Shown here piece after piece: positions 1-13,177 of a stretch of DNA of 64,000 nucleotides. The notes beneath the pieces were generated by a model. The model had not been told where the DNA came from. It ran no database searches and saw only the letters and a program-made list of their open reading frames with translations. Positions within the stretch are counted from its first letter, which is position 1, and each line of letters starts with the position of its first letter. The position numbers were made by a program, and so were the translations under genes. Origin of the DNA: Biscogniauxia marginata. Lineage: Eukaryota; Ascomycota; Sordariomycetes; Xylariales; Xylariaceae. The stretch is from positions 1,488,001 through 1,552,000 of the forward strand of contig MU404055.1 in NCBI GenBank assembly GCA_022695795.1. Reading direction: 5' to 3'.

Positions 1-1889
1 CAACAGATTGTCACCTGTACATATGCCATATGCCTCGTGTTTTTCTCTCTTGTTATTTAACTTCTCGGCACAGAACATTACAGAGTTGAATAGCGTAAAC
101 AAGAGCAAATATTACTGGAGACCAAGAGCTACCTGTGTGTACATTGTACCTGGTAATGTCATCTGATCCTCTGATCCCCTGATCCCCTGATCCATCCTGT
201 TTTGAGCTCGACTTATCCCTGACGGTCCTGAAATTGATGCTCACTTCTCAGGGGGTAACAATGACGCAAATATCCGAGTTATACAAGATTCCAGTAACTG
301 TGTCGCATTCAACGCGGCAGCGCCTGGATAAACGCGCTACATCCTCCTGTACACTAGTGTACGCTGGAACCAGCCAAAGGGCTGTACTAGCAACCCTGCT
401 AACCTATCTTGGAAAGTGTGCTAGTGTCTCATTGGATTTCATGACGCGCTATTTTTAAGTTGGCGTTAGGGGATGATCCCGATTTGCATCATCCATCACT
501 CGTTCTGTGCATAGTATCCACTTGCATTGCTTGATATTATGCACACATATAGCGTGCATATGCACCTACCTAGATAAATATGCAAATATGCAATTAGGCA
601 TACATGCGCGTAGGGAAAACTGCGGCACTTTGTGCATGACCGTCCTCGCCAAGAGGCTTGGATCGTCTATCCTCTCTCCAACTCCCGTTTTGTCTCCTCC
701 CTCGAAGCATCACGCACAGAAGGTCTCGTGCCTTGTCCAATGCGCCCCTATCTATTTTTCAATGCCCGTCTCCTATTATGAGAGGGTGTCTCCTTTTGCC
801 TCGTAGAGTTACGTCCTTTCTATCTGTCCAGCCTACAGACATCAATCCGCTGTGCTATCGTTATAGCATCCTAGGCTCGCCCGTTATTGTCTTGCATACA
901 CGGCGTACGCAGTAACTCAGGCTCGGGTCGACTTACGAGGGATACATCGCCATGTCCACCCGGTCTCAAAAAACTCGCGGAACGCAAAGTGTGATACAAC
1001 CCAAGCGTCTCGGTCCAGAGTTGTGTCGTTTGCTTGGACCTTGAGCCCTTCAAGTGACAGTCCATGTCAAAGCCTCTGTCTGTTTTGTCTGGGGCCTCTT
1101 GGAAGCGATGCGTTCTTGGTATTATACCTCTTGACACAAGCGACCACCGTCTATCATTTACGTCTACGTCCCACGGGGTCCATCTCGTCATCCCCTATCC
1201 CATGGGTTCCTCTCGATCTGAAAGCCTCTGTCGACGTGTTTCGATAACATCAGCTCAGCAGACAATGCAGTGTCAGCCTCAACTACGGCTGACTGCATAT
1301 CATATGAGTGCGTTGATAATCTATGATTAGCTCGAAATGCAGGTACTGTGCGGCGCGTGTGTTCGTCTCTACAACCACGAGATAGCCTTTTCTTCTTCCT
1401 AGGCTCCAAATGTGCGCTCTGGAATCTGCTCGCATTCAATAGCCGCATCTGTAACACGCTCTCCACCTCACACACGTCACCCATATTATCTTATCCTTAT
1501 CGGGCGCGGAGTCTTTTCTCGCGATCTCAAAATCACTATACGTGAGCGCCTTATTTCAATCTCTCCTATGCTCGCTGAGGTTGTGGTGGTCAGACAATGA
1601 CCATTGACCGCCACGTCTGATTCACAGTTCTCACTCGGGTTACTCATTTTTGCTCTTTTCCTCTCCACTGTATCTGCAACGTCGACATTTGATGTCATTC
1701 CAAGCTTGCAATAATGTAACTGGGGATATATTCAAAAGGAACTAGTTCAGGTAAGACAACTGATTTCTCTCTCTACAGCCCGCCAACCTCAAACGCCAGG
1801 CTATCAATTAGAGTCCCGCCTTTCCCCTCTCCGCCTTTCCTACTGCAGCCAGAATGACACCTCTTGGTCAAGTGATCGCGAATTCTGCC
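1..1889. other. Intergenic, no supported gene
   Basis: Only short overlapping ORFs without recognisable motifs occur on either strand. Composition is mixed, with scattered short CT-rich tracts. I see no RNA gene. The 3' flank of the D-amino-acid oxidase gene ends here. Confidence 0.5.
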
Positions 1890-3294
1890 TCAGTTGTCCG
1901 GGGAGGCCCATCGCTTTGTTCTCATCTCCGCGCTTTTCCACTCGCTCGTGTTGTCTTTCATTGGCACTGCCGGAAGTCCTGCGAGAGCCTCCTCGACCAG
2001 CGTAGCGACATCCTGAGCGCAGCCAAAGGACAGACTCCAGCCAGCACCGCCGTGGCCGTACGAATGTACAATCCGGCTGCCGGTTCTTCGGAGCTCACGC
2101 TCTACTCTGACGTTGGTGCCTCGGAAAGGACGAAGACCTTGTGCGAATGGATATTCCGGATCGAGTCGGGCATCTTTCAGGCATGGCAAGAACTTCTCGC
2201 ATCGGTCCCGCATCCTGCGGATGATCGGACTCTCCAACGTAAGATCCAGAGTCCACTCATGCGGTTCGGTTATGCCGCCTATGAGGAGGATGTTGTCGTT
2301 TCGTGGCACCAAGAAAACAATCTCGCTCACATCTGAGGCGTCTGCCGTAATAGTCAAAGCCGCATCCACTTTGGGGAAGTCCACCCCGTCGTTGATGACT
2401 CGGATGAGCCCACCCCTGATTGGGTACACGCTGTTATCGCCCGCAAGTGTATGGCCTTGAAGGCCAGTGCAGTTGATAATAACATCAGCACCGAAGCGAG
2501 ATCGCAGGGAATCTTCAATATCAACTAGGTCATCATGAACGGTCTCAGTGACAAAGTTGGCACCCTTGCTCTCGACAAGCTCTGTCAGCCAGTGCATGGC
2601 CTTGTCGGTATCGATGATTGGTGCCATCATCTCATAAGCGTCAACGGCGCCGTACGATGGGTCGACACGCCGTTCATCGATTATGTCGGCCCCATGGTAG
2701 AAGCCTCTCACGCCGCTAGCCATGATCTCCTTCATCTTGGAAAGCTGACCCTTATCCTTCTCCACGTTGTCAAGGAAGAAGAAGTCTGCAGGCTTCATGC
2801 GCACGCCAGACTCCTCGCTCAGAGACGGGATTGCAGCAATCCCATCCCAGATATGATAGGCTGTCATGCACCATCTCTTTGAGTGTGCGAGAGAGATTGC
2901 GTCGGTATGTTGGCCGCATACAGCTGGTGGGAATTCCCAAAGGGCTCCAGCTATCTGAGAAGTCAAGCGGTGCTCATCGCTAGCCCATGCACTGCTCAGG
3001 ATAGTGACATTGTATCCACGGTCCAAGAGAACCCAGGATCTATAGTGAGAGCCATTAATGTCTGTTCTTCGAGACGCTTATCATATCTTGGGGATGGTGC
3101 AATGGTCCAAGTGGTTCAGGCAAACCTCCAAGACCCGGCCCTCAAGAAAATTGGTATCTGACGGAACATTTATACACTTACGTTACGAGTCCAGTTACGC
3201 CACCTCCAATCACGAGAATGTGGGGGGATCTGTTGGTGGGTTGCTTGAGGGGCTGGCCAAGCGGCGAGATATCTCTCCACAAGGTAAGAGGCAT
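1890..3294 (-). CDS. D-amino-acid oxidase family FAD flavoprotein (two exons)
   Basis: This gene encodes a 420-residue FAD-dependent oxidase that should deaminate D-amino acids (or D-aspartate) to 2-oxo acids, releasing H2O2 and ammonia. Exon 1 runs from 3294 down to 3182 and exon 2 from 3039 to 1890; the intron (3181-3040) has a GTAAGT donor and a TATAG acceptor, and the join keeps frame. The joined N-terminus holds the dinucleotide-binding motif VIGGGVTG (about residues 28-35), which the long second exon alone lacks. Near residues 362-378 lies the family signature HSYGHGGAGWSLSFG, preceded by QGLRPFRG, whose Arg matches the carboxylate-binding Arg of the family. The start sits in a good context (CAACATG). 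The C-terminus (SPDN) has no peroxisomal SKL-type signal, unlike many family members. D-aspartate oxidase is the main alternative. No linked partner gene is visible. Confidence 0.88.
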
Positions 3295-6200
3295 GTTGAC
3301 TGTTTAACTTGTATGTGGTATGTAACTTGATATTTTCTTTTCTAAGTGGAGAAGATGGCCAAGTGTCTTGTAGAGTGATGAGTGTGATGGAGGAATTTTT
3401 CTTATCGATTTGTTACGGTCCGTTCCTGACCTTTTATATTTTCCTTCTGGCACCTTTTTCTATTCTCCCACGGAAATGCGATGCCTGTGCATGTCCTAGC
3501 AGGACAGTATAGCGGGAGATCACTCATCCCTAGGCAAGGGAGAAGTTTCTCTATTCGAGCTATCCTACTTTCATGGTTACTCTTGGTGTGGGGTTCTAGG
3601 ATGATGAGGCGAGGCGGATTTCTACGATAGAATAAGCACCGCCAAACCAGGGTGTGGATTTGCTTACCGTAATTGTATCCAGGGTGTATGCTCAGAGGTC
3701 AAGTGAGTGTATAGTACCCTGGATGTCACAGGTACCCTGCAGGGAACACAAGGGACTCCCAGTTCCCGCACTAGCAATCTCGCAAGTTGAGAATATCTCG
3801 TTTAGCTTGAACTGTTACACACCTCGCCCGAGCACCCACTGTCTATACCCACATTCACTACTGCAGGGTACTTCAGTCCTCTTAACTTGGTTACACAAGG
3901 CTACATGCTGACCGTACTACACTCAAGCTCGGTGGCCCGCCATTTGACCAGACAGGGGGTGTACCCTAGAGCAGAGGCGGTGTCAAGCTTAGAGGGCTTT
4001 CCACGTGCTTGAAGGTTATTGTCAGTTAGGTAGCTAAGGGTTTTAGGATTCTAGCTAGCAGACAATTAGTACGCCTATCAAACGCACTTACACAGCCCAG
4101 CAAATCCTTGTATACTCTTAACTGTACCAATTATAACGCCCTTTTATACCATTACGATGACTAGATGCCTAAGGGCGTCTCTTTGACACCCGGGACCTTA
4201 CCGGATTACACACTCAGCCTCATCTAGTCTTAGCCTTGCTCTAACGTCGACCTCAAACAACATTTTGACATCAGCACTTTCTCTCGCTCACTCCTTAGTC
4301 ATCGTACGACTTTCTGACACTAGATGCAGAACCGAGTCCGCCATTTTGACTCGTTCCACCGCAATGAAGAATACGGTACAGGAGCCATGCCGCTGTTCGT
4401 CTCGTGCCTACGTAATGTTGCATTGATCCATAAGAAGACTCAATATTTCTAAGAATTACCTACAAGATGCAGCAGTTACTCGTCATTGCATATGGCGCAT
4501 GACGCCAGCCGGGATGCGTCTTTTAGGGAATCCGGAGCTGGATGTTATAGCTAGTATAGGCGGCATCAAACACTGGGCTTGGACTCTTCGCCCTAGCAAG
4601 CTGCTGATCGAATCGGTTTGCCTAGAGACTAAGCCTGCCGTCATTGCCTGCCGGTGGATAGTATAGCAATGTTTCAACCTAAACTATACTCGGCACTAGT
4701 ATTCACGCGAGAGGGATCTCGGCCGTCTATAGATTATACCACATGACCTAAAAAGGGAATTTCGAATCGGATACCCTGAGGTTGCGGCCCGCCCGACGCA
4801 CCTTGACCCCTATTGGCTGGCGTTTTAAACGGAGATAAGCCGCAATCCCAAGCGAAAGGCATCCAATCCGCTGCTTTGACCCCGAGAAAACGGCTGTGAC
4901 AAGTTCGATTTGAGCCAAGCTTGACCATTGGGTCGGCCCGAATGACGGCTACGGACTGCCCACGTCTCTCTACTTTCCCGCACTCTCGTCTGCCCCGCCG
5001 GTGTATGCACACCTTTCTCGGTCTGACCTGTCGAAACTAATATCACAGCTTATTCCGGTGTAATCTGCAAGGCCAGCATGGCTGCAGCGACCAAGCCACA
5101 GCTTGAGGCTGAGAGTGTCCCTACTGGGACAGTTTACATGCATAAATCGGTAAGCCAACGTTGGCCAGTGTCAGCGAGGACATCCCTCGAGAATGTCGAG
5201 TCGGTGGACTAACTCACACCAACCCCCTCCTTGCAGCTATACGGAACCGGAGGCTCGCACACTCGATGCGACTACAGGGATCTCAGTTCTTGCGTGACCA
5301 TCGATCACCGCTCAATAAGCTTATCAATCGGGCTAGAAACCTGAGCAAACCAACTCCACACGTCTCTCAATCTTGCTTCTCATCGTTATCCAAACAGTCG
5401 GGGGATGCGTGGGGCTATGGGGTCATATTTCCATAATGTCAGACTTCTAAAGGCCTTCTTCACATCCCATTAAGACGCATCATCGCGTCATTTGTGAGAC
5501 AAGAGAAGACACCGACAAGTATGACAACTATGGTTAGTAATACACCCACACGTATATATAGACTAGAATGCTAATAGTAATTTAACAGGTTGCTCACTGT
5601 GTTTCTTGCTTTTTCTTCCTTGCCCGATGATCGTCTCCGACTAGCTATGCAGTTAGGTCAGTTGCCCACGGAGGAACAGGTTCCCGGTCAGTCATGAGTA
5701 AGGTAGACTGGCCCAAAAGCTCTTGTGATATGCTTGGATCGCTGGTATTGTCGGCTCCACGAAGAGCCCTTGATATTGATCGGCCGGGAAGGAAGCATAT
5801 CGGAGGTTTTAGGCATGCCTACTACTGGGCCTTCCTTCAGAAGCGTTCCCTAGATGGGTATACCCGTCCGGCTCCGCGGATTCACTCTGGAGCTTTTGGG
5901 TTCTGGACGTTGCACACGTACCGTACCGAGGTGAGAAGCGGTTTCTCATTCCACCCTCCCGAGATAAGTACTACTTATCCTTTACGCCACTCATTACGTA
6001 ACTCGGTATTTGTAATACTGGGTATTCAACGATCTTGCACTATCAATGGCTTCTATGGGACCCTTATGTACGGCATCACAAGACGTTGCCATAGCTCGGA
6101 CAGTTGTGGTGAACGTCACCTCTACGGGAGGGCGACCCTGAGTTGATACGAATTTGGTAAAGGGATGGCCTAGATTAGCTACTAAAGCTACCTATCCGGG

Positions 6201-7369
6201 TAGGAGTGGAGCTAAATCCACTAGCTCACATATCCCCAGACTTTCTGTTTCAGTGTGTAGGATTTTTGGTGTTGTAGGTTTTTTTTAGGGGAGGAACCGC
6301 AATCCCACCTGTTCAGTTGGCCGGATCGTACGACACGTTTTGGGTTCCTCTTCCAAAACAGCTCCGAATCGTTACCGCCAACGCGGATAAGGACACGGGG
6401 CTTTCTGAGAAGTGCTTCCATTCGAGAAAGAATCTTCAGGGGCTCTGAGTCAGAACTCATTCCCCCCTGACCGCCCCCCCTTGCCATCCCACCCGGCGGG
6501 TATATCGGACCCCATTGGGACGGAAGTGCCCGCAATACCGCGTGGCTGGCTGGTGGTATCCGTTCCAAGACCTGTCCCGTAGCGCTGGAACCCCACCAAA
6601 AAAGAGAGTTGACAGATGATATCATGCCCGTAGGTCTGTGTGTACATGAAGGTGTACTATCTCATGTATGTAAGGTATGATACACAGTCGATGAAGGATG
6701 GCCTCATTGCCCACAACGAACGCCAAACCATTACCAACCAAGGTATGGTTCGTTGATGTAGGTTCGTCACGGGCTAGACCACGTGTGATCAAGCACGCTA
6801 TACACAATTTCCACTCTGTCCATTTTTCCTTTTTCTCTATGTGACACTTCTTGTTAAGGCATGTCACCCGTTCCGCCATACATTAGCGTAAATGGCGAAC
6901 CATCTCTCCAGACTACTATAGAGAGCAAAGGCTCTTCGTTTTGGAATCGCACACCCTGGTAAAGAGAGAACCATTTATGTACGGATGCATGCATTGCCAC
7001 CGGTACCAAGGACCGGTCGACGCCTCCGTCTACAACGAGGCACACCTACATGTAAGTCTTCGTCTCAGGTGGCGGCCGGACGACCAGTGAGATGCACGAA
7101 TGCAATGAAATAATAGCGGCATGCAGCCAACTGGAATCTACATTAGGTATATAGCTAGTACCTAATTCGTTCGACCCACGACGGCGCAAAGCAGCTAACC
7201 GAGCTTGCCTTTTTATTTTGATGCCGCCAAGTCGGAGAAGGGGATGGGAGAGACGGGCGAAATTATTGGCACTGCTAGCGTTGCATATACGGAGTACCTT
7301 AGACTACGTCCTGTACATTAGGTACATGCGCGAAGCAATAAGCATCAGGATCCAGAATAAATAAAATTA

Positions 7370-7815
7370 ATAGAAAGGAAAAGAAGAAAAGAAAGAAGGA
7401 GGACAATCGCAAAGGGCGGGTTCCAATGCCGAGGCGGGAGGATGAGGGGAGGATGAGGGGGAAGAAGGGGGGGGGGAGGAGGAAAAGGAGGACGAGAAAT
7501 TATATGTAGGTACCGGGTAGTGCATGAGGGAGCTAACGAACCATTGACCGGACAATACCTCCCGTCATATTAAGGGGGTTTAATTGAGTACCTACTTGTA
7601 CATACAGTAATATGTAGGGCTGCAGAAAAGGTATGTAGGTACACATCTTAGGTAAGATAGGTATATGCTGACAGAAGATTAAAAATAAAAAATGAAACCA
7701 AAAATAAGAAAATAGGGTGGAAATAGGAAAATAAAGAAAAAGAAAAAGAAAAGGAAAAGAAAAGGAAAAGAAAAAGAAAAGGAAAAGAAAAAGAAAAGGA
7801 AAAGGAAATCTGCCC
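7370..7815. repeat. Purine-rich low-complexity tracts
   Basis: Two strand-asymmetric purine tracts: 7370-7500 is GGA/GGGGA-rich with a G10 run near 7466-7480, and 7680-7810 is built from AAAAG/GGAAAAG units. A further G-run of about 14 lies at 8052-8066. The ORFs read through these tracts are low-complexity artefacts. Confidence 0.8.
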
Positions 7816-8760
7816 TAACGGTAGTTCCCGCGTAGCCGCGAACTCCTCTAAATAATACCTAATCAGCTGAGAAGAAGGTGAGGTCCAGCCCTCCACTTTC
7901 TCCATTGTGTCTTTTCCACTTTCGTACCGGCAGGCAAAGTTAGGTAGGTAGTGTAGCAAGTAGGGCTGCTAGGGAGGGTCACATTGAAGAAACCCCTCCT
8001 ACCCCCCTTTCCCCCCCCTTCTAAGAGCCCCTGCTTAAAGGTTCGGTAGGTGGGGGGGGGGGGGGTCCTTTCTCTTTTTTTTGTCCTTTTTTTTTGTTCT
8101 CTTTCTTCGAGAATGAGCTGCGCCACAGTTGCAGTCCACCTACCGAACTTGCCGCCCGTAGGAGGTATGAATTGGAACGGATAGCACCTGACCTTAGGTA
8201 GGTAGGCATGACGTTTCGACAATGGATGTGGCTGCCTGGTGTGGCCCAGCAACCTCGGGTATGTATACTATGTACAGTAGGTAGGTAGGTTGTCGGCTAC
8301 TCGGGTTCTTCTACATATACTGCGTCCACTATTCGCCTTGTAAAACAACAGGCCAATCAGCACAACTTGCGAACTTAACTCAGGCTGCCTTCCTTGTAAT
8401 GACAAAGCAACGCCACGAGCATTGCCCCTCCCTAGTATTTCCCTTTCAGCTCTCCATTGCGACGATAACGAAAACGCAGACGCGATGCGGTAGGCATTAG
8501 AGAAATTACGACCTCACCGGTGAGCAGAGTCGGGGGATGTCAATTCGTGCTATGAAGTGACGTATTGCCAATGGCATTGCCTCTTGCCAAACCAGACTGG
8601 GCGATAAGGACAGGAGCGAGAGGGAGAGAGGACGGATGGCGAGGAGCGGGAGTCTGAATGAGCTGAGATGCAGCTGACGAGGCACTAAACCATCTCTAGG
8701 CAGAGGTACATGTAGCTAGCTAGCGCAGGTGATGTAACTAGACACCGTACTTAAGCTGCT

Positions 8761-8842
8761 AAGATACCTACATGATTAGGTAGGTATGTACGTAACCTAC
8801 CTAGGTAGGTACCTTTCTTACCTTAGGTACGTAACCTACCGG
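8761..8842. repeat. TAGGTAGG/CCTACCTA palindromic cluster
   Basis: Dense direct and inverted copies of TAGGTAGGTA and TACCTACC, able to form hairpins. Single copies of the same tetranucleotide repeat are scattered through 7.5-8.9 kb and near 21.8 kb. Function unknown; they may simply be simple-sequence expansions in promoter regions. Confidence 0.6.
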
Positions 8843-9360
8843 CGGACCTCACCTACGGTCATACAACATGAAGTAATCAGGTCAAGACGAGAAGAAAATG
8901 ACAATCCAAAACACGTCCCTTCCTTCCTTCTCTTCCATCCACCCCCTCCTCTGCCGTCTGTTCCTTCTACTTGCGTCTCCTTCGCCCGTACCAGGTACTT
9001 TCGCTCCCGCCGGGTGACTCAGCTGTGGTGGTTCCTGTCTGTCATTTCCGCTCTTCTGGCTTCTCTGCGCCACCTGCACCTGCACCGTCCGATCGATCTC
9101 GAGATTCGCCCCGGGCATTTACTTAAAACAATTATCCGATCCCCCCCCCTCCAGCTAGAGTCGTACCTAATCCACCCAAATCTTACGCACGCAATACCCC
9201 GCCATCCATCATCTTCCCAACGTCAGCTTCGCTTCTCGATCTGACCCGTGGTCATCTTTCACCTGCGTCACCGAACAATTTAATTAAATCCTGCCTCCTG
9301 ACCACCGGGTTCACCGTCATTTGGAATTACGCAAGCCTCGGACGGGCGAGCGTGCAGAAG

Positions 9361-11685
9361 ATGGCTGTCCCAAGACTCGGCTTCAGCAGCATGCTGCTTA
9401 TCTTCGGCCTCGTCCTGGTCCTGATGCCTACCAAGGCAGCTGCCTTCGGTGCCGGCAACATTCCCTCCATTGCCCAGGTCGAAGGACATAATTGGCGCCA
9501 TGGAGATATCGAGGACATGCTCAAGACCCTTGCTTTCCTGCACGGCAAGAAATGGACCACCCTCCTGGTTCAGCGGACCTACTTCGGCAACTGGCTCCGC
9601 GATTATTCCCAGGCCGTCGACGTCGCAAGCTTGAAGGGCGCCAACGCCGACACTATCCGAGTCCTCGTCTGGGTCCTTTCTTTCCTGGCCAATGGCTACG
9701 CCACCGACGAGTTCGAGGTTACGGCCGAACGTCTTGGGGTCTATCGTCCCGAGGAGCATATCGACAACCCTCTTGGCTACGCGGAAAACGACGATGCTAG
9801 GAAGTACGATCCTCGCCTCCGCGGGCCTGTCAGGCCGGTGGAGACCGAGATCGACCCCCACACCGGCATGAAGAACTATATCGCCAACGAGCAAGGTAAT
9901 TGGGCAACTAGCGCCGGCTATCTGAGATTCAGCATCGGACGCAGTATTCACTACGGACGGCTTTATACGCACGGCTCTCACGGCAAGGGGAAGGAAGAGG
10001 ACCTATGTGAGGCCCTGAGGTGCCTTGGACAGGCGCTGCATTGTATGGAGGACTTTAGCGCTCACAGCAACTACTGCGAGCTCGCTCTGCGCGAGCTTGG
10101 ATTTCACGATGTTTTCCCCCACTGCGGATCCCACTCGGAGATCAATCTTCGGGGCCGGCGTGTGTTCCCTCTCGTGACCGGCACTTTCGGCGGTGTTGAT
10201 TTCTTGCACTCCGTCTTGGGTGAAGCCAACGACCACTTCACCCAATCCGAAGTCGATCAGCTTGACATTGCTCTGAAGAATTCCGAGAAGTCCAGCGGAG
10301 TCGACGGTGGCAGCGGCACTCGAGGCTTTGGAGGTCGAGGTAGTGCCTCGGATTTTATCGGACTCGTTGGTCAATTGCCAGGTATCGGCGGTGGCATGGC
10401 GTCTGAAGCTCGCAACTTGAAGCGGATGGCCGAAGACCAGGAACGGCAGAACGAGCAGGGCGGGGCTTACTCGAGCACCCGAGCTAATGTCAACGTGGTG
10501 CCGGGAATGAGCGAAAACTTCGATCCCGTCAAGGTCTCCCGACAAATCTACCCAATTTTGCAATTTCGCGACAGGATTGTCAAGGCGATCAACAGAGGAA
10601 TCGCCAAGATCCCAGGTCTAGAAAGCCTTCTCGAACACATCAGCGAAACATTGACGGCATTTGTCCTCGGCCTACTAGCACCTTTCATCAGACCAATCAT
10701 TAACGCCGTCACCAAGGCGCTGAAGGATGGCTCATCTGGTGTCATTAGTGCTAGCGCAAAATCACAACTAGAGCCGTGGACAAACCCTCGGTGCACTGAT
10801 CCAACCCACTCTATGCTATCTAAGGACCACTTCACAAACGTACTGAATTCCTGTGCGGGGAGAGTTGCGACAACTGTCCTCCAATATGTTGTTCCGTAAG
10901 TATAGAACTGCCGTGGCCTCACAACTTCCGCTAATCATGTTATTAGACGAATTTTATACGCTTGGGAAAACCCCGGTGTACCTGTTGACGAGGTTGTTGA
11001 TGATGTTCTTCGCGCATTCCACCACCCAGCCATTCGGAATGACCGTGTCGAGATCCAGCGAGATATGTTCGACACGGTGCGGAAGTGGGTAGACGAATAC
11101 CCGCGCCGCCACGATCTCAACCATATTCTCGGGTCCGCGTCTGTCAAAGCGGGCAAGAACCATGTTGTCTCGGGGAAGAAGACTGAACCACATTCTCATG
11201 GCGGTGGTATCTTTGACGGCGGTCTCATTGAGCAGCTTGGCCACGGCAGACCCAGGGGTTCGTTATGGTCGCAATGTGCGACCCGAGATCTTGATGCCAT
11301 GGGCGCCAGTTCTGGTGGTAGTCGCCCGAGCTCTTCCCACTCACCTCGTCCCCAGCAGAGCACGGGTTACGGATATCATCAACAGCCTCCGACGCAACAA
11401 AGCGGTGGGGGATATCTGGCTCCGTATCCGGACTATGGCGGCTCACCACAACCACAGTATCATCAAGGCGGCCAGCAGTATCCACCGCAAGGAGGCTACG
11501 GAGGACCACCTCCCCAGGGTGAGGCGGCGTCATATTACGCAGCGTCGCAACCGCAAGGGTACCCGGGTCAGACCGGGTACGGAGGCGTACCTCCACCGCA
11601 ACAGGGAGGCTATCCACCATATGGCCAAGGACAGCAGCAGCAGTGGGGTGGTGGATACGGAGCTGGAAACCCGCCATATCCTTAG
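9361..11685 (+). CDS. het-c: Heterokaryon incompatibility protein HET-C
   Basis: A 757-residue secreted or endomembrane glycine-rich protein of the HET-C family, whose alleles control non-self recognition after hyphal fusion in Neurospora. Exon 1 is 9361-10895 and exon 2 is 10947-11685; the 51-bp intron has GTAAGT, a GCTAATC branch site and a TTAG acceptor. I chose the ATG at 9361 rather than the upstream in-frame GTG. Residues 1-28 form a signal peptide ending KAAA before FGAGN. The conserved HET-C body follows, with GHNWRHGDIE, RTYFGNWLRDYSQ and LGQALHCMEDFSAHSNY. The segment VFPLVTGTFGGVDFLHSVLG (near residue 270) lies near the region that carries allele specificity in Neurospora. From about residue 636 the tail is rich in Gly, Gln, Pro and Tyr with repeated GGYGG/PPPQ units, also typical of the family. 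No second incompatibility gene (such as pin-c) is recognisable nearby. Confidence 0.93.
10896..10946 (+). other. Intron of het-c
   Basis: 51-bp intron with GTAAGT donor, GCTAATC branch-like site and TTATTAG acceptor. Removing it joins exon phase 2 to phase 1 and extends the protein into the glycine-rich tail. Confidence 0.9.
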
Positions 11686-13177
11686 ATAACGAGACGATGG
11701 CATCAGTGTAAGGGGGTCAGTAAAAACTCTTTTTGGGCGTTGGCGGTTGTATTTGCGCTTGGTGGTTCGAGTGATGATTGACAGGGAAAAACCATACCTA
11801 GATGCGGAACGTTGGATCGCGGAGCGAGCGTAAGTGAGATACCTAGGTGCTGACTGCGCCTATGGCTTAGGCGGTTGTAAGTTGGGAATATATACTTGAT
11901 CATGCTATGTTTTGAAGGGCTTAGAGATTGTGCGATTAAGAAATATTATAAAGTTGATTATTGGATATTACATCAACCACTATGTCTGAAATTTACGGCT
12001 CCAATTTCTTTTCTTTTTAAGTGAAGGGAGTCCAACCTAAATAATTATTCAATTACAATAACTCATGAAATTCCTCCTTCCCGGTGTGTAACCTCGAACC
12101 GCTATATAATTGATTTGAGTTGCGAGGAGCGAGGAGCCCGGAGAACCAGGAGAACTGAATCAATGATATACTTGTATACCCGTGAGCGCTTTGATAAATG
12201 TTGATTCTGCTATATTGTATATGTAAGGGCGTTTTCAGACGGCCTTGAAGAGCTATAAACAAGGAGAACATGTCTGTCGTAAGGGACCCGTATAGTCGGG
12301 AGGCCGTATAAATCTAACTGCGCAGTTCTATCTACGCTTGAATTAAAATGTATGAAAACTAAGTATTGGATGCACCGTGTACTCTTGTCGTCAACCCACG
12401 TCGCGCCGATCGCGTTACCTAGAATAGCAACCCGAATGCTGGGAGGTATTAGGTCCTACGGCACGTTTGCTGCTTTGCGTCACCCATGCTTGGCATTAAT
12501 ATACCTAGGTAATGGTAGACAAAGAAACGAGAGATGAGAGTAAAGCCTCTTTTGCAGATACCGGATGGTATCCTCCAGGGTCTCTGGGTCGGCCAGCCAT
12601 GATCTAGATATACTTAGATCTCACTGCGGATAGCTGTTTTCTGAATACTTCGCTATGAGGTAGTCTTGCCGTGGGTGGAACTCTCATGACCAAGGCCATT
12701 CTTTGAATTTTGACCTTTGGTTTCATTTTCTTGTTCGCACTATTCCCGGCCAGGAGGTTCAGGGTTGACCTGTATTTCTTCAAAGCAGAATCCCTCCATG
12801 TTCTGAAGAACTTGGCTGGTATTGGTTTTATCAAAAGGAAAAAAGAAAAACCCCCAAAAAAGGAGAGATGAAAAAAAAAGAAAGGAGATAAAAAAGAATA
12901 GGGAGGCCGGCCATTTCACATATCCTTGGCAATCCCGAGACATTCCGTCAACCATCTCCGGCTTTTAATCTTAAGGGTGTCTCTGCGGGGCTCCTCGGCC
13001 GGTCTGCGCCGGACGAAGTATTCACAGGCCCCGGTGCCGGAGGAATCAATATCCACAACTGACGTAAAGGTAGGACTTGAATAGTTCGGCTATATTCGCA
13101 TCTGATCTGATTCCATCCTGCACCGACTACCGCTAGAACAACACATACGACGTCTAATCGACTCATTGTGAGCGAAC
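11686..13177. other. Intergenic region
   Basis: 3' flank of het-c followed by AT-rich sequence. A minus-strand ORF of 76 codons at 12604-12834 is Lys/Arg-rich but has no family I recognise. 12835-12900 is an A/G-rich low-complexity tract. The promoter of the lyase gene at 13178 probably lies in the last 200 bp. Confidence 0.5.

Larger units (their letters stand above)
3295..9360. other. Long gene-free interval
   Basis: About 6 kb without a convincing gene. ORFs up to 150 codons (for example 5694-6146, plus) lack motifs and overlap others. The second half is rich in TAGGTAGG-like tetranucleotide runs and has long purine tracts at 7370-7500 and 7680-7810. The last few hundred bases are CT-rich and are probably promoter and 5' UTR of the het-c gene at 9361. 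Confidence 0.5.

Noticed and set aside
3046..3181. tRNA-like GGTTCAGGC segment inside the D-amino-acid oxidase intron
   Set aside because: No cloverleaf can be drawn; the borders fit a normal spliceosomal intron.
5694..6146. 150-codon plus-strand ORF
   Set aside because: No motif, no codon bias visible, no splice context; likely chance.
7648..8252. Phe/Ser- and Lys-rich ORFs on the minus strand
   Set aside because: They are translations of purine/pyrimidine tracts with no coding character outside them.
9280..9981. 233-codon minus-strand ORF opposite het-c
   Set aside because: Antisense shadow of conserved HET-C coding sequence, with no start context or motif of its own.
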